Source of the DNA: Trema orientale
Taxonomy: Eukaryota > Streptophyta > Magnoliopsida > Rosales > Cannabaceae
DNA: 64,000 nucleotides
Direction of reading: 5' to 3'
Assembly: GCA_002914845.1 (NCBI GenBank)
Contig: JXTC01000043.1
Span: forward strand, 961,328 to 1,025,327
The notes beneath the pieces are model-generated. The model was not told where the DNA came from, ran no database searches, and saw only the letters and a list, made by a program, of their open reading frames with translations. This document shows, in pieces, positions 23,692-36,765 of this stretch. Made by a program: the position numbers and the translations under genes. How positions within the stretch are numbered: the first letter of the stretch is position 1; every line of letters starts with the position of its first letter.

Positions 23692-24846
23692 AGTAAGTAT
23701 ATATTCCTATGATATGATACGACCCCAGAGTTTTATTTTAAGAACTTAATTATTTTCTTTAAGTTTTTTTTATAAATATTGTCTTATACATAATTATTAG
23801 TTTTTTAAGCATGAGTTTTGGATTTTTATCAAAACAATATTTGCAAGTCACATATACATTTTGTGTAAAAACAATAATAATGTGTTACCTAATATGTGCC
23901 TAAAAACATATTCTAGATAGGTCCTTCAGTGTTTGAACGTATTATCTTATGCATATTGTTGACCGAATTCGTTTATATCTACTTATAGACCTTGAAAACG
24001 AGTACAAATTACTATGACACATTTATTTGAGGAAAATTAAGTTGTGGAAATATCCTCTTTAATATAGACCTTTTAGCAAAAGCCTTAGTCAAAGAACCCT
24101 TTGTTTAATTTGGTGTTTTCCCTTTTAATTAGCGCCTTAATTAATTTTTCTCTCCGTAACATATATATATATACTTGATAATATTCTCATCTCATATACA
24201 TTTGATTTTTTTTTTTTCAGTGGCTCCTTCTCCGGATTCTAGGATTAATATTACCGGGAAGGTTGGCGAGTTATGGTTTCTGTTGGCATTGGTATCTTCA
24301 ACATCGTTCATTGCTAGCTGCACGATAATGTATCGTAAGGCATTTCCTGTACTGGAGAGCACAGGCCTGGACATTGTGATAGCACTAGTACGTACTAACT
24401 GTCTTTCGATCTCTTACCGCGGCAATGGCGCATGAAGATCTCCAATATGCCGTGATCCGGAGTGTCGGACGCAACAGAAGTGTGTAGAGTACGTGATTGG
24501 GGCATGTGCGGCTGTTCTTCTAAAACATTATTTGGGAAGAAACATTGTCGTTCTCTTGGCCTTGGTGTCGTTGTCCGTTGAGTTGCATGCTATGAGGAAA
24601 CTAGTTGACATTGCTCCTGATATCAGCTTCTTGGATGTGTTTTTGCTGGCCATAATGGAGATTGCCTTTCATCAAACGCTTGACAAGTCTTGTGCTTTTA
24701 TGTGTGTTTTGGTTTCGAGTTGTGCTGCTGCTTTCTACAAATACCGGTCTTATTCGACTCCGGTCATCTATGCTGAGCTCCACCATGAATTGGAGACTGG
24801 GCTATTAGTTGATTCTATTAGCAACCCGCATAAGTTGTCCGATTAA
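23692..24846 (+). CDS. Small multi-pass membrane protein, family not recognised
   Basis: Proposed CDS: 23692, 24221-24387, 24478-24846 (178 residues). Intron 1 (23693-24220) has a gtaagt donor and a T-rich tract ending ttttcag. The A of the start codon is the last base of exon 1 and TG the first two bases of exon 2, giving aaaATGGCT, a good plant start context; exon 1 has no other ATG. Intron 2 (90 bp, gtacgt...aacag) is needed to avoid a TGA at 24433 and joins two frames in phase 0. The protein begins MAPSPDSRINITGKVGEL and has about four or five hydrophobic segments (residues about 17-38, 48-70, 76-92, 103-120, 124-138) and a hydrophilic tail ending PHKLSD. It could be a plant-specific membrane protein. 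I do not recognise a family, and intron 2 is the weakest part of the model. Confidence 0.6.
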
Positions 24847-25774
24847 GGTAAACATGTTGATGAACCAGGATAATCTCTGTGGAACTAGTAGTACTAGGTG
24901 CGAATGTGCCGGGGGTCTTTAGCTATTGGGACTAGCTTACTTGTTATTTGGTGCTACTTTCACCAATCGATCGATTTGTCTACAGTACTATATGGCGACT
25001 CAATAAGAATATTTTCTGACTAGTTCTTAATTATTTTATCCCTTTATAAAAATGCATGGTGCTTTTGATCACTAATGTCGCTTGGTGGAACGCTGATAAT
25101 GATATTAACCAAATTTGATCAAGTCCGTTGATTTATTATTACAAGCTTTCATGCATGCAGGGAAGAAAACCTTGTGCTTTTATTAATTATCTTTAGGGGG
25201 AATGATCAGCTAATAAAAGGGCACGGTTACCATGACATATATGAGTCATTTGACCAGCATCTCATGATTCTGGAATTGTTCTAGTCCAATCTTACCTTAA
25301 AGCTCTACCCAAATAATTACTAATGAAACGTATACTATCTTCCTCTCCAAATCAACAGCTATGGAATTTGATTTTTCGCTACTCCTTTTTTATTTCAAAA
25401 TTGAGGTCTTTTTATTAGACATTTTTTCTTATTTTCCAAAATTTAAGGTTCTTTCTGTAATAAAATTTGTTTACTTAAAAAAAGTAAGGAAATAGAAAAC
25501 AAAGGACTGAAGGAGTGTCAATTGAGTCCTACCCAAAATTAAACAATGAAATGAAGTTTTAAAAGACGTACGTGGTTTATATATATTAAAAGTGATTTCG
25601 AGTGCCACCAAAGTGTCCGCGTATGAGTACAACTACAAGCCCATTGTTCCAGCCTAAGAAAAAGAAGCCAGCAGACGCCATCGGGCTTTGAATATGTTGA
25701 TTATAAATTTGGATACTTTAAATTTTCCATGAAATTAAATCGACAATAAAACACGTGACAATAAAATGCTTACC
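24847..25774. other. 3' flank and intergenic
   Basis: Contains the probable 3' UTR of the membrane-protein gene (aataagaatatt near 25000 could serve as a poly(A) signal) and then AT-rich DNA without a gene. Confidence 0.45.
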
Positions 25775-26212
25775 GGCTATGTTTGATAGAGATGAAAGAA
25801 AGTAGGAGGTAGAAAAAATTAAGAAGGAAAAAAAATGGGTAAGATAGAAAGAAAATTGTCTTTCTTTTATTATTGTTTAGCATGTATGAAGGAAAGAAAA
25901 TTAGTATATTTTAAAATGACTATTTTGTTCTTTTTATTAAAATTTTAAAATTAATGTATAAGATTATTTTAATAAATTCAATTTCATACATTGATTAAAA
26001 AAAAAACTTTTCTTTCTCCTTTTCTCTCTGTTTTTGGGGAGAAAATATTTGTATAAGACCCATTATTTTTTTTCTCTCCTTTTCTCTCTCTTTTTCCTTT
26101 TCTTTCCCTTTTCCCTCCTTCCAAACAACTCAACTTCTTAATTTTCCTCTACTTTTCCCTCAACCTTTTTCCTTCCTCCCATTTTCCTTCCTATCAAACT
26201 TCAAACATAGCC
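25775..26212. mobile_element. Probable MITE, about 440 bp
   Basis: The left end ggctatgtttgatag and the right end ctatcaaacttcaaacatagcc are inverted matches. Inside, purine-rich GAAAG runs on the left face pyrimidine-rich CTTTC runs on the right, so the unit can fold back. No clear target duplication is seen and the arms are diverged. Confidence 0.45.
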
Positions 26213-26750
26213 TGAGATTTGAGTGCGGGCGAGAGTAACAGAAAGACAATACTAGGAAACAATTAAGACAAGACTGCCAAAATATCATTTAAAAGCCATC
26301 ATGTAATATAGTTCTGTCCAAAACAAAACAGTATATTTCATATATCATTTTCAGTAGCAAAATCATTCTCCTTGCCACGTCTTCGAGAAGAAAAAAGGCA
26401 AACCCAACATTCCTCTATTCACAAATTTCAATTCTCTCTTGCCCCCCTATATATGCAAGCAAGGATATACTATATAACTATCTATCATGACCCCAAAGAC
26501 CAGTCATAATCCAACTGATCATACTTTTGTGCACCCGTAGACCCCAAGTCCTCGACCCAATCAAATGACCCTTTACAGTATAAAACCTCGTCTTAAATCA
26601 AACCCCCAAAACGGCCTCAAAACCATCATCAAACATATAAAGCAGAACCATAACAAAACACAAGTTGCTATATTATCAAACTATATTAGACTAAGTACTC
26701 CCTAATCCTGCATGCTTTGGGTGCTTTATATGATTGAACTCATTAAGTCA
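26213..26750 (-). other. Downstream region of the TPD1-like gene
   Basis: This stretch follows the TPD1-like stop codon on the minus strand and probably holds its 3' UTR. No ORF or repeat is recognised. Confidence 0.4.
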
Positions 26751-28463
26751 TCAAGGGCAGAGAACCGAGGAGACTGACAATTGGTAGACATAGGTATTTG
26801 CATACGTGAAGTCGATGGTGCCACCACTGACCAAAGGCTTGCCATCGTTGACAAGACAGTCATCGTAGCTAAGTTGCTTGAAGATCTTTGGGTCAATGAA
26901 TTTGGCGGAGCTGAACAAGCCACAGTTGATGTGAATGCCAGAGATGTTGCAGCCTGTGAAGCAATTGTTCACAATCTCAACATAGTACGCGGGGATGCCA
27001 CTTGACAGTGGGCCCGTGGGGCTCTGCCTTATTAACACATCCGAACTCACACACTTTTCTTCCGAACTTCGGTCTGGCTGCTTTGCTTTTTCTGTGATAA
27101 TATATACATATATAAATACATATACATAGAGACAACTCATGAGTAATAAATTGGAACAGTGTAAAGGCTATATATATGTATTAATTATGTACCACTTTGC
27201 AGCCAATTAAACACATTATAGTGTATGTGATATCATGCAACCACCAATAGGGGAGGCGTCTACAGACAAAACACACTTTTTAGGACGTGATTCTCCATAT
27301 CTATACGACAAAACAGACAAAAACCAATCCAAAAGGCCATAAAGGAGGGGGGTCATGGTTCTTTTGCTTTCCTTTCCCTCTATTCTTCTACTTTTTTCAA
27401 GAGCCTCAATTTTTGTATATGAAAATTTAAAAAAAGAAAAAAGAAAAAAGGAAACCCATCAAAAGTATTAGTTTACTTAATCCCCTATTGTAACTTTACT
27501 TTACACATTATTATTGTCAAGGGGTCTGAACTCAAATAAAACAATTATTTCTTAAAAAAGCAATGCAATTGCAACTAATGAAATTAGGCGTACTAGTTTA
27601 TCAAAAAAAAAAAAAAAGGGGGAAATTAGACGTACTAGTTACGCACACTAATACTAATACACTCGACGGATGACATCTAAAACCAAAAACCCACCACCCA
27701 AATTTTTTTTTTAAATGAATAGAATAATAGAAAAAGGGTACTATTAGCTCACGGCGCACGTTAGCATCAACATAACGAATAATGGGCGTGCGTCTCTGAC
27801 AGTTGTGCCGCGACGTTCGTTAGCGATAGAGACCAGAAATTTGGACCAAGAAAGCAAAATACCAAAAGCCAACTAAACCCATTGATAATCAATCAATATG
27901 AATGAACGAACCTCATTCTCCAAAAAAAATTTGTCTAAAATTGAAAACCAGAGCTAGAAAATGAGATATGGAATAGAAAATGAGATATGGAATCATTCTT
28001 CTTACCACGTTGATTAAGCAGCTTGCGATGAGTTGCAGTAGTACTACTGAGCGTGTTGTTCTTGCTCTCTCCTCCTCCATCACCTCCTCCTATCATGGAG
28101 ATTTGGTGTTCATAAGAAAAACCTGAGGCAAATTCCCCAAAATTAAATAAATAAATAAATAAAGGAGAAATTACGAGAACTTTTTATGAAAATTTATTGA
28201 AATTTGTTTATTATTTTTTTTTTTAAGAGACAAAAGAACGAAGAAAAAACCATGGTGTCGCTTAGAGAAAAGGCAAAGAACAGACCCCAAAAAAACCGAA
28301 AGGAGCACCACCGAGCCATATTATATGGCAATATTTATATATAACAAATAGTCCGTACAATTTTACCTGGTGGAAACACGATCAGTAGAGCTACTCCGGC
28401 GAAGCAGGCCACCGCCACCGCCACCGCCATAGCAGCAACCTTGATCACTCGTTGAGTCGGCAT
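26751..28463 (-). CDS. TPD1-like secreted cysteine-rich protein
   Basis: Exons on the minus strand: 28367-28463, 28006-28122, 26751-27091 (184 residues). All junctions are GT-AG and keep frame. Residues 1 to about 30 form a signal peptide or membrane anchor (MPTQRVIKVAAMAVAVAVAC, then a hydrophobic stretch). Residues 31-80 are a variable Gly/Ser/Asn-rich linker with a basic RK pair near 65. Residues 85-184 are the TPD1 domain with six cysteines (85, 115, 119, 128, 150, 183) and the family motifs SGIPAYYVEI, CNISGIHINCG, DPKIFKQLSYDDCLVNDGKP and LSVSSVLC. TPD1 of Arabidopsis (about the same length) is a secreted ligand of the EMS1 receptor kinase that specifies anther tapetum; relatives (TDL) act in ovule and other organs. 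Which paralogue this is cannot be told by eye. The frame is intact. Confidence 0.92.
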
Positions 28464-28750
28464 CCCCAATATCGCTGCGGACTGAGTTGAAGGCTTATCG
28501 ATGACTCGGTCTCCAGAAACTCGTTGAAGGACCCTGCTTTAGAGAGAGAAAGAAGTGAAGAGAGGAGAGAGAGAGAGAGATTTTAGATAGAGATATGAAA
28601 AGTGATTTGAATCACATCAATCAATCAGAGAAGGAATAAGAATAGCCGTCGATTTTAAGGAAAAAGCTCTCGCTCTCTCTATCTCTATCTCTCTATGATG
28701 AATTTGACTTTGATGAGAGAGACTGAGAAAGAGACTGTGTGTGTATGTGT

Positions 28751-28760
28751 TATTTATAAA
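28751..28760 (-). promoter_or_regulatory. TATA box of the TPD1-like gene
   Basis: On the minus strand the sequence is tttataaata, about 290 bp upstream of the ATG. A leader rich in GA/CT follows (28560-28740), typical of plant 5' UTRs. Confidence 0.5.
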
Positions 28761-28936
28761 GACTCACGGTCACGGGGACTATAGGCTTAGACGCTTGGTA
28801 TGACCAATATGGTACTACTAGTACTACTGTAGAATAGCTGGACATACAACAAAGACGACGACCGCCATTAAAAACCAGACCAGAACCCACTTGTCAGCTT
28901 CGAAACAAAGCACAACAATAGTAATTTAAATAAATC

Positions 28937-28971
28937 AAAATAAAATAAAATAAAATAAAATAAAATAAAAT
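28937..28971. repeat. AAAAT microsatellite
   Basis: About seven uninterrupted copies of the pentanucleotide aaaat/taaaa. Confidence 0.9.
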
Positions 28972-28979
28972 CTCGAAAT

Positions 28980-31900
28980 TATCTCAATCAACTGCTAATG
29001 ATTTTACCCGAATTACCATCGATTTTCTCGGAACAAAACGATGCGTTAAAAGACGTTATTATATATAAAAGGGGTATCTCCATACTAGTCTCTACTTCTC
29101 TTTATGATCAATTCTATTTTATTTTATTTTTTTAAAAGGGAAAAGGGAAAATGAAAAATGGATTTTCCAGAATAAGAAAGGAAAATATGGGTTGTCCGGG
29201 GAAAGGTAAATGGAAAGTTTGGTAAAAGGACAAAATGAGTAGCGGAGAGGAGTGAGAGTAGTGTGTAGTACTATGCTGCTACTGCCAATATGTTTTCTCT
29301 TACACACGACCACATTTCACAGCAAAGCGCACAAACATTAAAAGAAAAAGTGAAAAATTGCAGAGAAAGAGCGCTTCATGATCAGACAACAATGGCAGAC
29401 CAATATTACATTTTACAGTAGTAGTAGTACTACTACTACTACTACTACTACAAATCCTGGAAAGCTATTTCTGTCTAAGCACCACAATCCCTAAAGCCGA
29501 TCCTTCTTCCACGCATTAATTTCATACACACATATACATACATATATATATATACATACACCTATATATATATACACACATATAGATATACAGTTGAATT
29601 TACCTTTGGATGTGTGAGATTCAGAATGAATTTGGGGATTTTTTCTTTTACTGGGAGTTGGAGCTAGGGGATTCTATGGGAACTCGCGAGTAACAAAAAA
29701 AAAAAAAAAAAGAATTGAATTGAAAGAACACACCTCGTTGGCTGCAGTGTGTTTATACATATAGACGAATTTTTTTATTATTTTTATTTTTGTTTGTAAT
29801 GAAGGAGAAAAGAGAAGAGAAGAGAAGAGAAGAGAGTGGTGGGGTCCATATCCATTTGGGAAAATTGGGAATTAAGGATTAACGCGCACGTGCGGCTGTT
29901 AACTACGGAAACTAGTGATGCTAATTTGGAATTATTTTGATTTATTTTTTCTTTTTTTATTTTTGGCGATCAATCTAGAGTGTGGTGGAGTGGGGACCAC
30001 TGACTAACAAAAGAAATTAACGGTGTCTTTGTTTTCTACAATTTAATTATGGGACCCCACGTGTTCTTGGTATATGTATGTATATACACATATAAATCTA
30101 TGTCATTTATCTCCCAAATGTTGAGGTTTCTCGTGAGAAGATAACATTAGTGAAGTATATGCGAAATGATATTAATAGAATGACACTTTACAAGTAAACA
30201 AGAAGACTCACATTTGTTGCATTGCCCCTGAGGACATGTTTTGTAATTCAAAGAAAGAACTTTAGAGATGTTAGTGCTAATTTTCAAAAATCATGAAGGT
30301 TATAATAGACATCATTGTGTAACTACTTTTATGAGAGGCACAAATAAAATTGGGAAATTATCAATCGTGTATTCCTTTCCCAATTTTACTAATTCAATCA
30401 TATTCCAACCTGATTTGTCTTTTCTTTTTTTTTTCAGGACAGCTACATGCATGTAAAAGGAGTAAATTGATCAATTTGGTCTTAGCTTGATTAGAAATTT
30501 TAACCAAGTAATGTGTGGCAATTAAATTGTATGATAGACTCATAAGTTCGTTATGTGTGCTGCTTTCGAAAAAAATAAATAAATAAATAAAAGAGTTCGT
30601 TACGTGCACTATTAACTATCGGCATCTTTGAGCAAAAAAAAACTTTGGGCATCTATGTAACCTGAATGGTACGGCGCATTAATACAGAATAAACATTGTA
30701 AACTCAACCAAGAAAATATAAAATTTAAAAAACTATAGCAATATAAGATAATTCTGGCCATTTATATTGTATCTGCTTCTCAATAAACAATATTTTTTCG
30801 ACTTTAGTCAATTTGTGGGTTTCTATATATTTGTTTGATTTATTTATTTTTTAATGTTAATATAGAATAAAATTGCATTGTTATCACTAATTTCGATTAG
30901 TTGCGTTGACGATGAAAAAATTGAGAAAAAATTTAAATGATTTGATTTGGTTTCTGAAATCTCTAAACAGGTAGTTTGGTGAAAATTATACAGCTTAAAC
31001 CAAATTACAACATAATAAAATTACTTTTCAACTAATTTCTTTTTATTCACATTCAATTAGAAGTTTTATATTATATAGATTTTTTCTGTAGAACTAAAAG
31101 GTAATTTATTTGTTCTTACAAAAACTAAAAATATGATATAGTTTCCCAAATATGTTTCAGTTGGTCATCTATCTAAATCTTAAGTCCAAACCCAAAGCCA
31201 AAGTAAGTTCAAGGTCCATCTCTAAACTGTGGGAGACTGAACTGCAACGCAAATAAACGATTTGGTTTAGTGCCTCCCCACTAAATCTTGAAACAACGGT
31301 AAATTGAAAAAAAAAAAAAAAAAACATTGAAATTTAAGTGTTCTGTAATTTAAATCTTAAAGTTTGTACCTGCAAAATAATAATAATCTAAGATTAAGAA
31401 TTTTTGAAAATTAATACTCTGAGTTGAAATTTTGAATAATTTTAACTAGTAAAGGACAATAATATCTTAAAATTAAAAAGCATAAGGACTAATATAGTTT
31501 TAATGGAGAATATTATTATTTTTTCGTTTTTAAAATTGGTCAAAAATTCAGTCCAAGGTATTAAATTCCAGAAATTCTTAATCTCAGGGTGTTATTTTAC
31601 AGAATTCAAATGTTCACCTTAATTTTAATCATAAATAATTAAATAAATAAACCATTTCTATCCCTAATCTCAACTTAAGAGTTATATATTATCAGTGGCA
31701 GAGCCACGCTAGGTCCAGTGGAGCATTGGACTTTTAGAAAAGTTTAATCTGTTTTCTATAAAATATACATAATTTACTAAGACAATTCATACAACTAAAT
31801 ACTGAATTTTTATATTTGCCTCCAGTTAAAAATTATATTTTTTTAGGTTTTTCTTTTTTCAATCCCTAACTGCCACAAGTATCTATATTTGTTTACCTAC

Positions 31901-32779
31901 CTAGATTATTCTCTTTCTATAGCGTAAGCTTTTCTACACTTGTTGGTTCCTTGGTATTTATTGTTTTTCACACGGGGATAATCGTTAAAAAAAAAAAAAA
32001 AATCATGTAGTTTGATCTTTTTGTAATTTTAATTTTATTTTTGGGTTTGTGCAAAATTATACTTCCACATTTCAAATCTATACAAATTTGTATCTTCTGT
32101 GTACAAATCGGGTGATTTGTGCTAATTCTTTAGCAAAAATAAGATATCTTCAATTCAGATTATATATTTAATGAGATATTTGTTAATAAATTTATATGTG
32201 GAAGATACAATTTTATAAAAATTTTAAATATGAATATATAATTTTGCATAAATCATTAAATTTGCAGAAATGTTATAGTTCAGGATAACTGTTTGCAGAT
32301 AATCCTTTAACACGCAACAAGAACTATATCATATTCGTCATAGCATTATAACATTGGAAATGAGAAAATATTGAACGTGAATATATATCAACCTTATGAA
32401 TCTTTAATAAACTTTAGCCATGTCATGCTCATTGCCGAATTATTATTCATATGATCTAAGTTATGACTTGTATATAAATTAAACACTCGATGTTCGGGAG
32501 AAAGAAAAAGAAATAGGTTGATGAAGTTGGTGGGAATTGACCCATTAAAGGAACCAGTATAAATGTATTCACGGGATATGCACGTAACCTCGAAACTATG
32601 TATTCGTTTTTCTTTCTTTCTTTTTTCATCCATTCCATTTTTTATTTATTTATTTTTTAATTTTTTTTATGAGAGAGCCTTTTGAATTATTTATGGAGTA
32701 ATATCACATTGTAAAATTTCCTATTTTTTATTTTTCCATTTTTGATGTTGAGAGTTGAGGAAGAGGAAGCACTATTACA
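28980..32779. other. Intergenic; upstream region of the TPD1-like gene
   Basis: No gene recognised. It holds a short inverted tract of agt and act repeats at 29417-29450, a GA repeat (29815-29835), TA-rich runs (29540-29590), and an hAT-like left-end word cagtggcagagccacgct at about 31693 without a partner. The part nearest 28.8-29.8 kb probably includes the TPD1-like promoter. Confidence 0.45.
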
Positions 32780-32922
32780 CTTCATAATGAGACAACCAAA
32801 ATTATGTTACTGTTCAAATAAATTTTAGTAGAATGAAGGGTTCTTTCTCCCCTTCATAATGAGACAACCAAAATTATGTTACTGTTCAGATAAATTTTAG
32901 TAGAATGAAGGGTTCTTTCTCC
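32780..32922. repeat. 72-bp tandem duplication
   Basis: A unit beginning cttcataatgagacaacc and ending gggttctttctcc occurs twice in tandem, at 32780-32851 and 32852-32922, with about one internal base change (caaataaa against cagataaa). This is a recent local duplication. Confidence 0.9.
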
Positions 32923-33512
32923 TCTTTCTCCAGCATCAAGCTTACTCCCTCTGTCGTCATTCTCTAAGAAGAAGCATGTTTCGGTCATCATTTGGCTACT
33001 GTTTAAAAAGGGTAAAATTGGACTAAAAAAATTTAGTATTCTTTTTAAAAAAAAAGATATTTATGTATATATAAATTAGAAGGGGATCCACAATTGAAAC
33101 CTTGGTCCTCCATGAGATATTTTTGCTCAGTTCTCAATATACTAACAATAATACAATGGATTATTTGCAAACCCACATTGTAGGGAAAAAAAGGAATTGG
33201 ACCTTCAAGTTCTATATAAAGGAAATAACCAAATAACTCACCTCTACTTCCTTCTCATTTCTATAAAATTTAATTCTGACAAATATAAATGACTTTGGAA
33301 CTCCGCACTTGGCATTGATAGTCATGTTCAACTCCTCATTCTAACAAGGAGATGTCAATTAATGACTGAGATGATTTGGAAATTATAAAATAATAAATGA
33401 TATGTCTTTTTTTTTAATAATAATATCAATTAATGATTATGATCGTTTGAAAATTATAAAATAATAAATTAATGAATAAGAAGTGTCTTTATCGTTTGGA
33501 TTTTGCTTGTTC

Positions 33513-34126
33513 TGAGTTTTGTCTACTCTCGGGAGTATATAAAATTGTGAATTTGTGAAGTTTTCTTGATACCTATCACACAAAATTCAATAAACATTTG
33601 AAATTTATACTTTTGAATAATTTTTAATTTCATGGTTCAAATAGTTAACTTTGGAGTATTTTCTCGTGAAATATTCTATGCTCAAGGTACAACTGACGTA
33701 CTCTTATTAATTTTCAAGTAATAGATTTCTTTGATAATTAAGCATATGAAACAAATATATAATCTAGTTCCTTTGGAAACATTCTGCTTCCTTCGAGGAC
33801 AATCTGGTTCAATAAACATTTGAAATTGTGAGTTTTGCCTACTCTCGGGAGTACATAAAATTGTGAATTTGTGAAGATTTCTTGATACCTATCGTACAAA
33901 ATTCAATAAATATTTAAAATTTATACTTTTGAATAATTTTTAATTTCATGGTTCAAATAGTTAACTTTGAAGTATTTTCTCATGAAATTCTCTATGCTCA
34001 AGGTACAGCTGACGTATTCTTATTAATTTTCAAGTGATAGATTTCTTTGATAATTAAGCATGTGAAACAAATATGTAATCTAGTTCTTTTGAAAATATTC
34101 TGTTTCCTTCGAGGACAATCTGATTC
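33513..34126. repeat. Tandem duplication, about 300-bp unit, 316-bp offset
   Basis: The stretch 33513-33810 recurs at 33829-34126, from tgagttttg(t/c)ctactctc to gaggacaatctg, with perhaps 15-20 differences. Neither copy has a convincing ORF. The short ORFs near 33998-34229 overlap its right edge and look random. Confidence 0.85.
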
Positions 34127-34676
34127 CCTCAGGAATAACTCTGATAGCAGTATGGAGAAGACCTCTACTGTACACAGAGGGCATCTGAGATGTATTTGGG
34201 ACTCGAGACTTCCATACAATAGCTCATGATCTGTTATCTCAGTGGCTCAGTATGCAATTCATAGTCTTGTCAAACAATGCAATATACATATGAATCTTAA
34301 TCATATGATTATATGTTCTCTGATATATGCACTCTGCATCTACATATGTTACTTACTAAGTTTCATATTTATATGTATTATTACATTTTTTGAACTCATA
34401 TGTATTCATACTCATATATATTTTTTTTAGAACTCACAAAAATTAATCAAAAATTGATTTTTTTTAACATATAAAATTATCTTATAATATCTTGAACTTA
34501 GTGCTAAGTTATTTTAAAATATACCATGGCCTTTAAACTTGGTTTTTAAAATGCTCTTGAACATTTGAAAATATTTTTATTTTTGAAAGAGGCTATGGTT
34601 TTGGTTTTTTAAGAGTATTTTAGTCAAAGAACATATATTTTAGAGGTTTGTTAACTTGAACATATGGGTCAAATTA

Positions 34677-35195
34677 GGATAAATGACCATGCTAGTCCCT
34701 AAACTATAAAAAAAAAGTCTCACTTTGGTCCTTAAATTTTAAACTACATCATTTTGGTACTTTAATTATTTGAAAAGTTTCATTTAGTCCTTTTCGTTGT
34801 ATTTTTCGTTTTATTCTTAACAGAATGAGCATATAAAATATATTTACTATTCTGTTGTACTTATTTCATATCCAGAAGTATAGTCACTATAAAGAGATTA
34901 GAACATGAATTGAAGCCGTTTAAAAAATGATTGATTAAACAAAAATTAATTATACATTAGACAATAATGTAATGTAGAACTATCCAAAATGTGATATTTT
35001 GTTGAAATCACTAATATAGAATGAGAAATGCAACTTATGTACTCATTTTGATAAGTTTCAAATAAAATATATAGCAAAAAGGATTAAAATAAAACATTTT
35101 AAATTATATAAGTACCAATAAAACGCAATTTAAAGTTTAAGAACTAAAATGATAACTTTTTCTTTAGTTCACGAACTAATTCATTTATCTATCAA
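34677..35195. mobile_element. Dispersed non-autonomous repeat, copy 1
   Basis: The left end contains aaatgaccatgctagtccct and the right end tagttcacgaactaattcat, which are inverted relatives. The body matches 62770-63329 along its length (shared words: cattttggt, tacttatttcatat, gaacatgaattgaa/aaacatgaattgaa). It is a roughly 0.5-kb non-coding TIR element of a family common in plant intergenic DNA. Confidence 0.6.
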
Positions 35196-35199
35196 ATTA

Positions 35200-36178
35200 T
35201 AATATTTTTGGAGCATATATTGTCTAATTTCTGATCTCACGGTTGTTAGCAACAATGTTCGAGGGTTTTATCGGGTTCGATGTAGCGTAAGGTCTAATGA
35301 GTCGTGCTGAGCATTTGGTAATTTCGCAATACGAGAGGTTAGACCCAAACCACCCAAACATCGGCGGCAATCTGTGACCAGAATCTGTTTGTTGAGTATT
35401 TTTTAACAGTTCCAGAGAATGGGTTGAACCAGCTCCTTCATTCGAGCTTGCAAGTGATCAAGTAGTCATGCCTCACCAAAAAATTAAAAAAAAAAATGTT
35501 GCTAGAAAAGAAGTGGAAGAAGAGAGGTTGCTGACCGCAAATATTTTTCCTCAGGTTCGACACAAACAATTCAAGTTGTTATTTGGTGGAATCTCTTCCA
35601 TCTCAAATTTCTTTTGAGTCTAAAACTATTGAATTGGATGCTGAAAATAAACCACAATGAAGATAAAAGAGGGAGAAAAGAGGTTTGCTACTGATTTAAT
35701 TGAATGCAATTACCCTTCTTTGGATCTGAAAACAAGCATCGATAGATTTTGACATTGATAATAAGAAGAAGGCTATGCGTAAAATTAATGCAATATTATT
35801 GAGTTCCAATGAAGGAAGCCTATATGACAAAAGCAAGAATTTAGTTATATGGTTAATGATAATATATTGCAATGGGTTTTGCTGTCGAAAAGCTAATCAA
35901 AGGAAAGTTCTTTAAAATGTTAGTACTCATCTTGCTATCAACAAAAATATTAAAGGATGTCAGCAGTTGGCTACTTCAAATCCTTGGTTTCCTGTTCTGA
36001 ACTTGGACAAAATGGTTTGTGACTCCAAGATTGATTTGGTAGATGTTTGTAATAACTTGACAAATTCTGAAATCATTAAAGTTGATTAGGATATGGAGTC
36101 CTTAATGATAAGTGCAGGGGTAGTTCAATCTAAGGTGAAAGACTTCCATATCAGGGGCCAAGTATATATATTGAGGAC
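35200..36178 (+). pseudogene. Unrecognised decayed coding remnant, split by the Tat insertion
   Basis: Plus-strand frames around 35900-36178 give peptide-like sequence (for example NPWFPVLNLDKM and SAGVVQSKVKDFHIRGQ) with stops and frameshifts. The frame continues for about ten codons after the Tat element (45391 onward: CLAICGNLED, then stop). Codon use looks more gene-like than its neighbours, but I do not recognise a family. It may be an old gene copy or part of another mobile element. Confidence 0.3.
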
Positions 36179-36183
36179 TTATT

Positions 36184-36691
36184 TGTTGGGGTTGAATTTC
36201 ATTCGAGCGAAATTCATTGGTTCACGTGTCCAAGGTGATTAAAAAGGATGAGAGTTTTCAGCAAGAAGATAATGTGCCAGCTGGAGTTTCTAGCAGACCA
36301 ATAAATATATGGATCAAATTTGGGTCGGCCATATCTTGAAAAGCTCAAGTAGATATCCGATTTGAATAAGATTCTAATTGATTTTGACTAGGTCAGCATA
36401 TCTATTATTCGATCGTATTTATCCTATTTTGAATTACAAGATCAGGTAAGTATATTAATTATCATTTAATTTGATTACCCATAATTATCAGATAATTATG
36501 GAGAGTCCTATTAGAAGGTAAACATCTTTTCTATAAATAGGTGAGGATTCTTCTTATTTACGACCATTATTGACTTGAGTGTCGAAGTGTCTTTTTTGCA
36601 GGTCCCCCAGGCGTCTCAAGGAGTTCCTGTCACAAGTTTCGTGATGACCATTAACCTCCCGTTCAAATAATTGTAGGATTCACCGTCTATA
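36184..36691 (+). repeat. Tat 5' LTR
   Basis: Starts tgttggggttg and ends caccgtctata. It contains a TATA-like tctataaatag near 36530. It aligns to 44878-45385 over the full 508 bp. Confidence 0.9.
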
Positions 36692-36694
36692 ATT

Positions 36695-36711
36695 TGGCGC
36701 CCACCGTGGGG
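36695..36711 (+). other. Primer-binding site of the Tat element
   Basis: The sequence tggcgcccaccgtgggg follows the 5' LTR by three bases. It is the PBS form common in Tat elements and is not the initiator-Met type. I do not assign the tRNA. Confidence 0.8.
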
Positions 36712-36765
36712 CTTTTGGTCATCATTCTCTAGAATCAGAAGTATTCACAGGCAATTCCTAGAATC

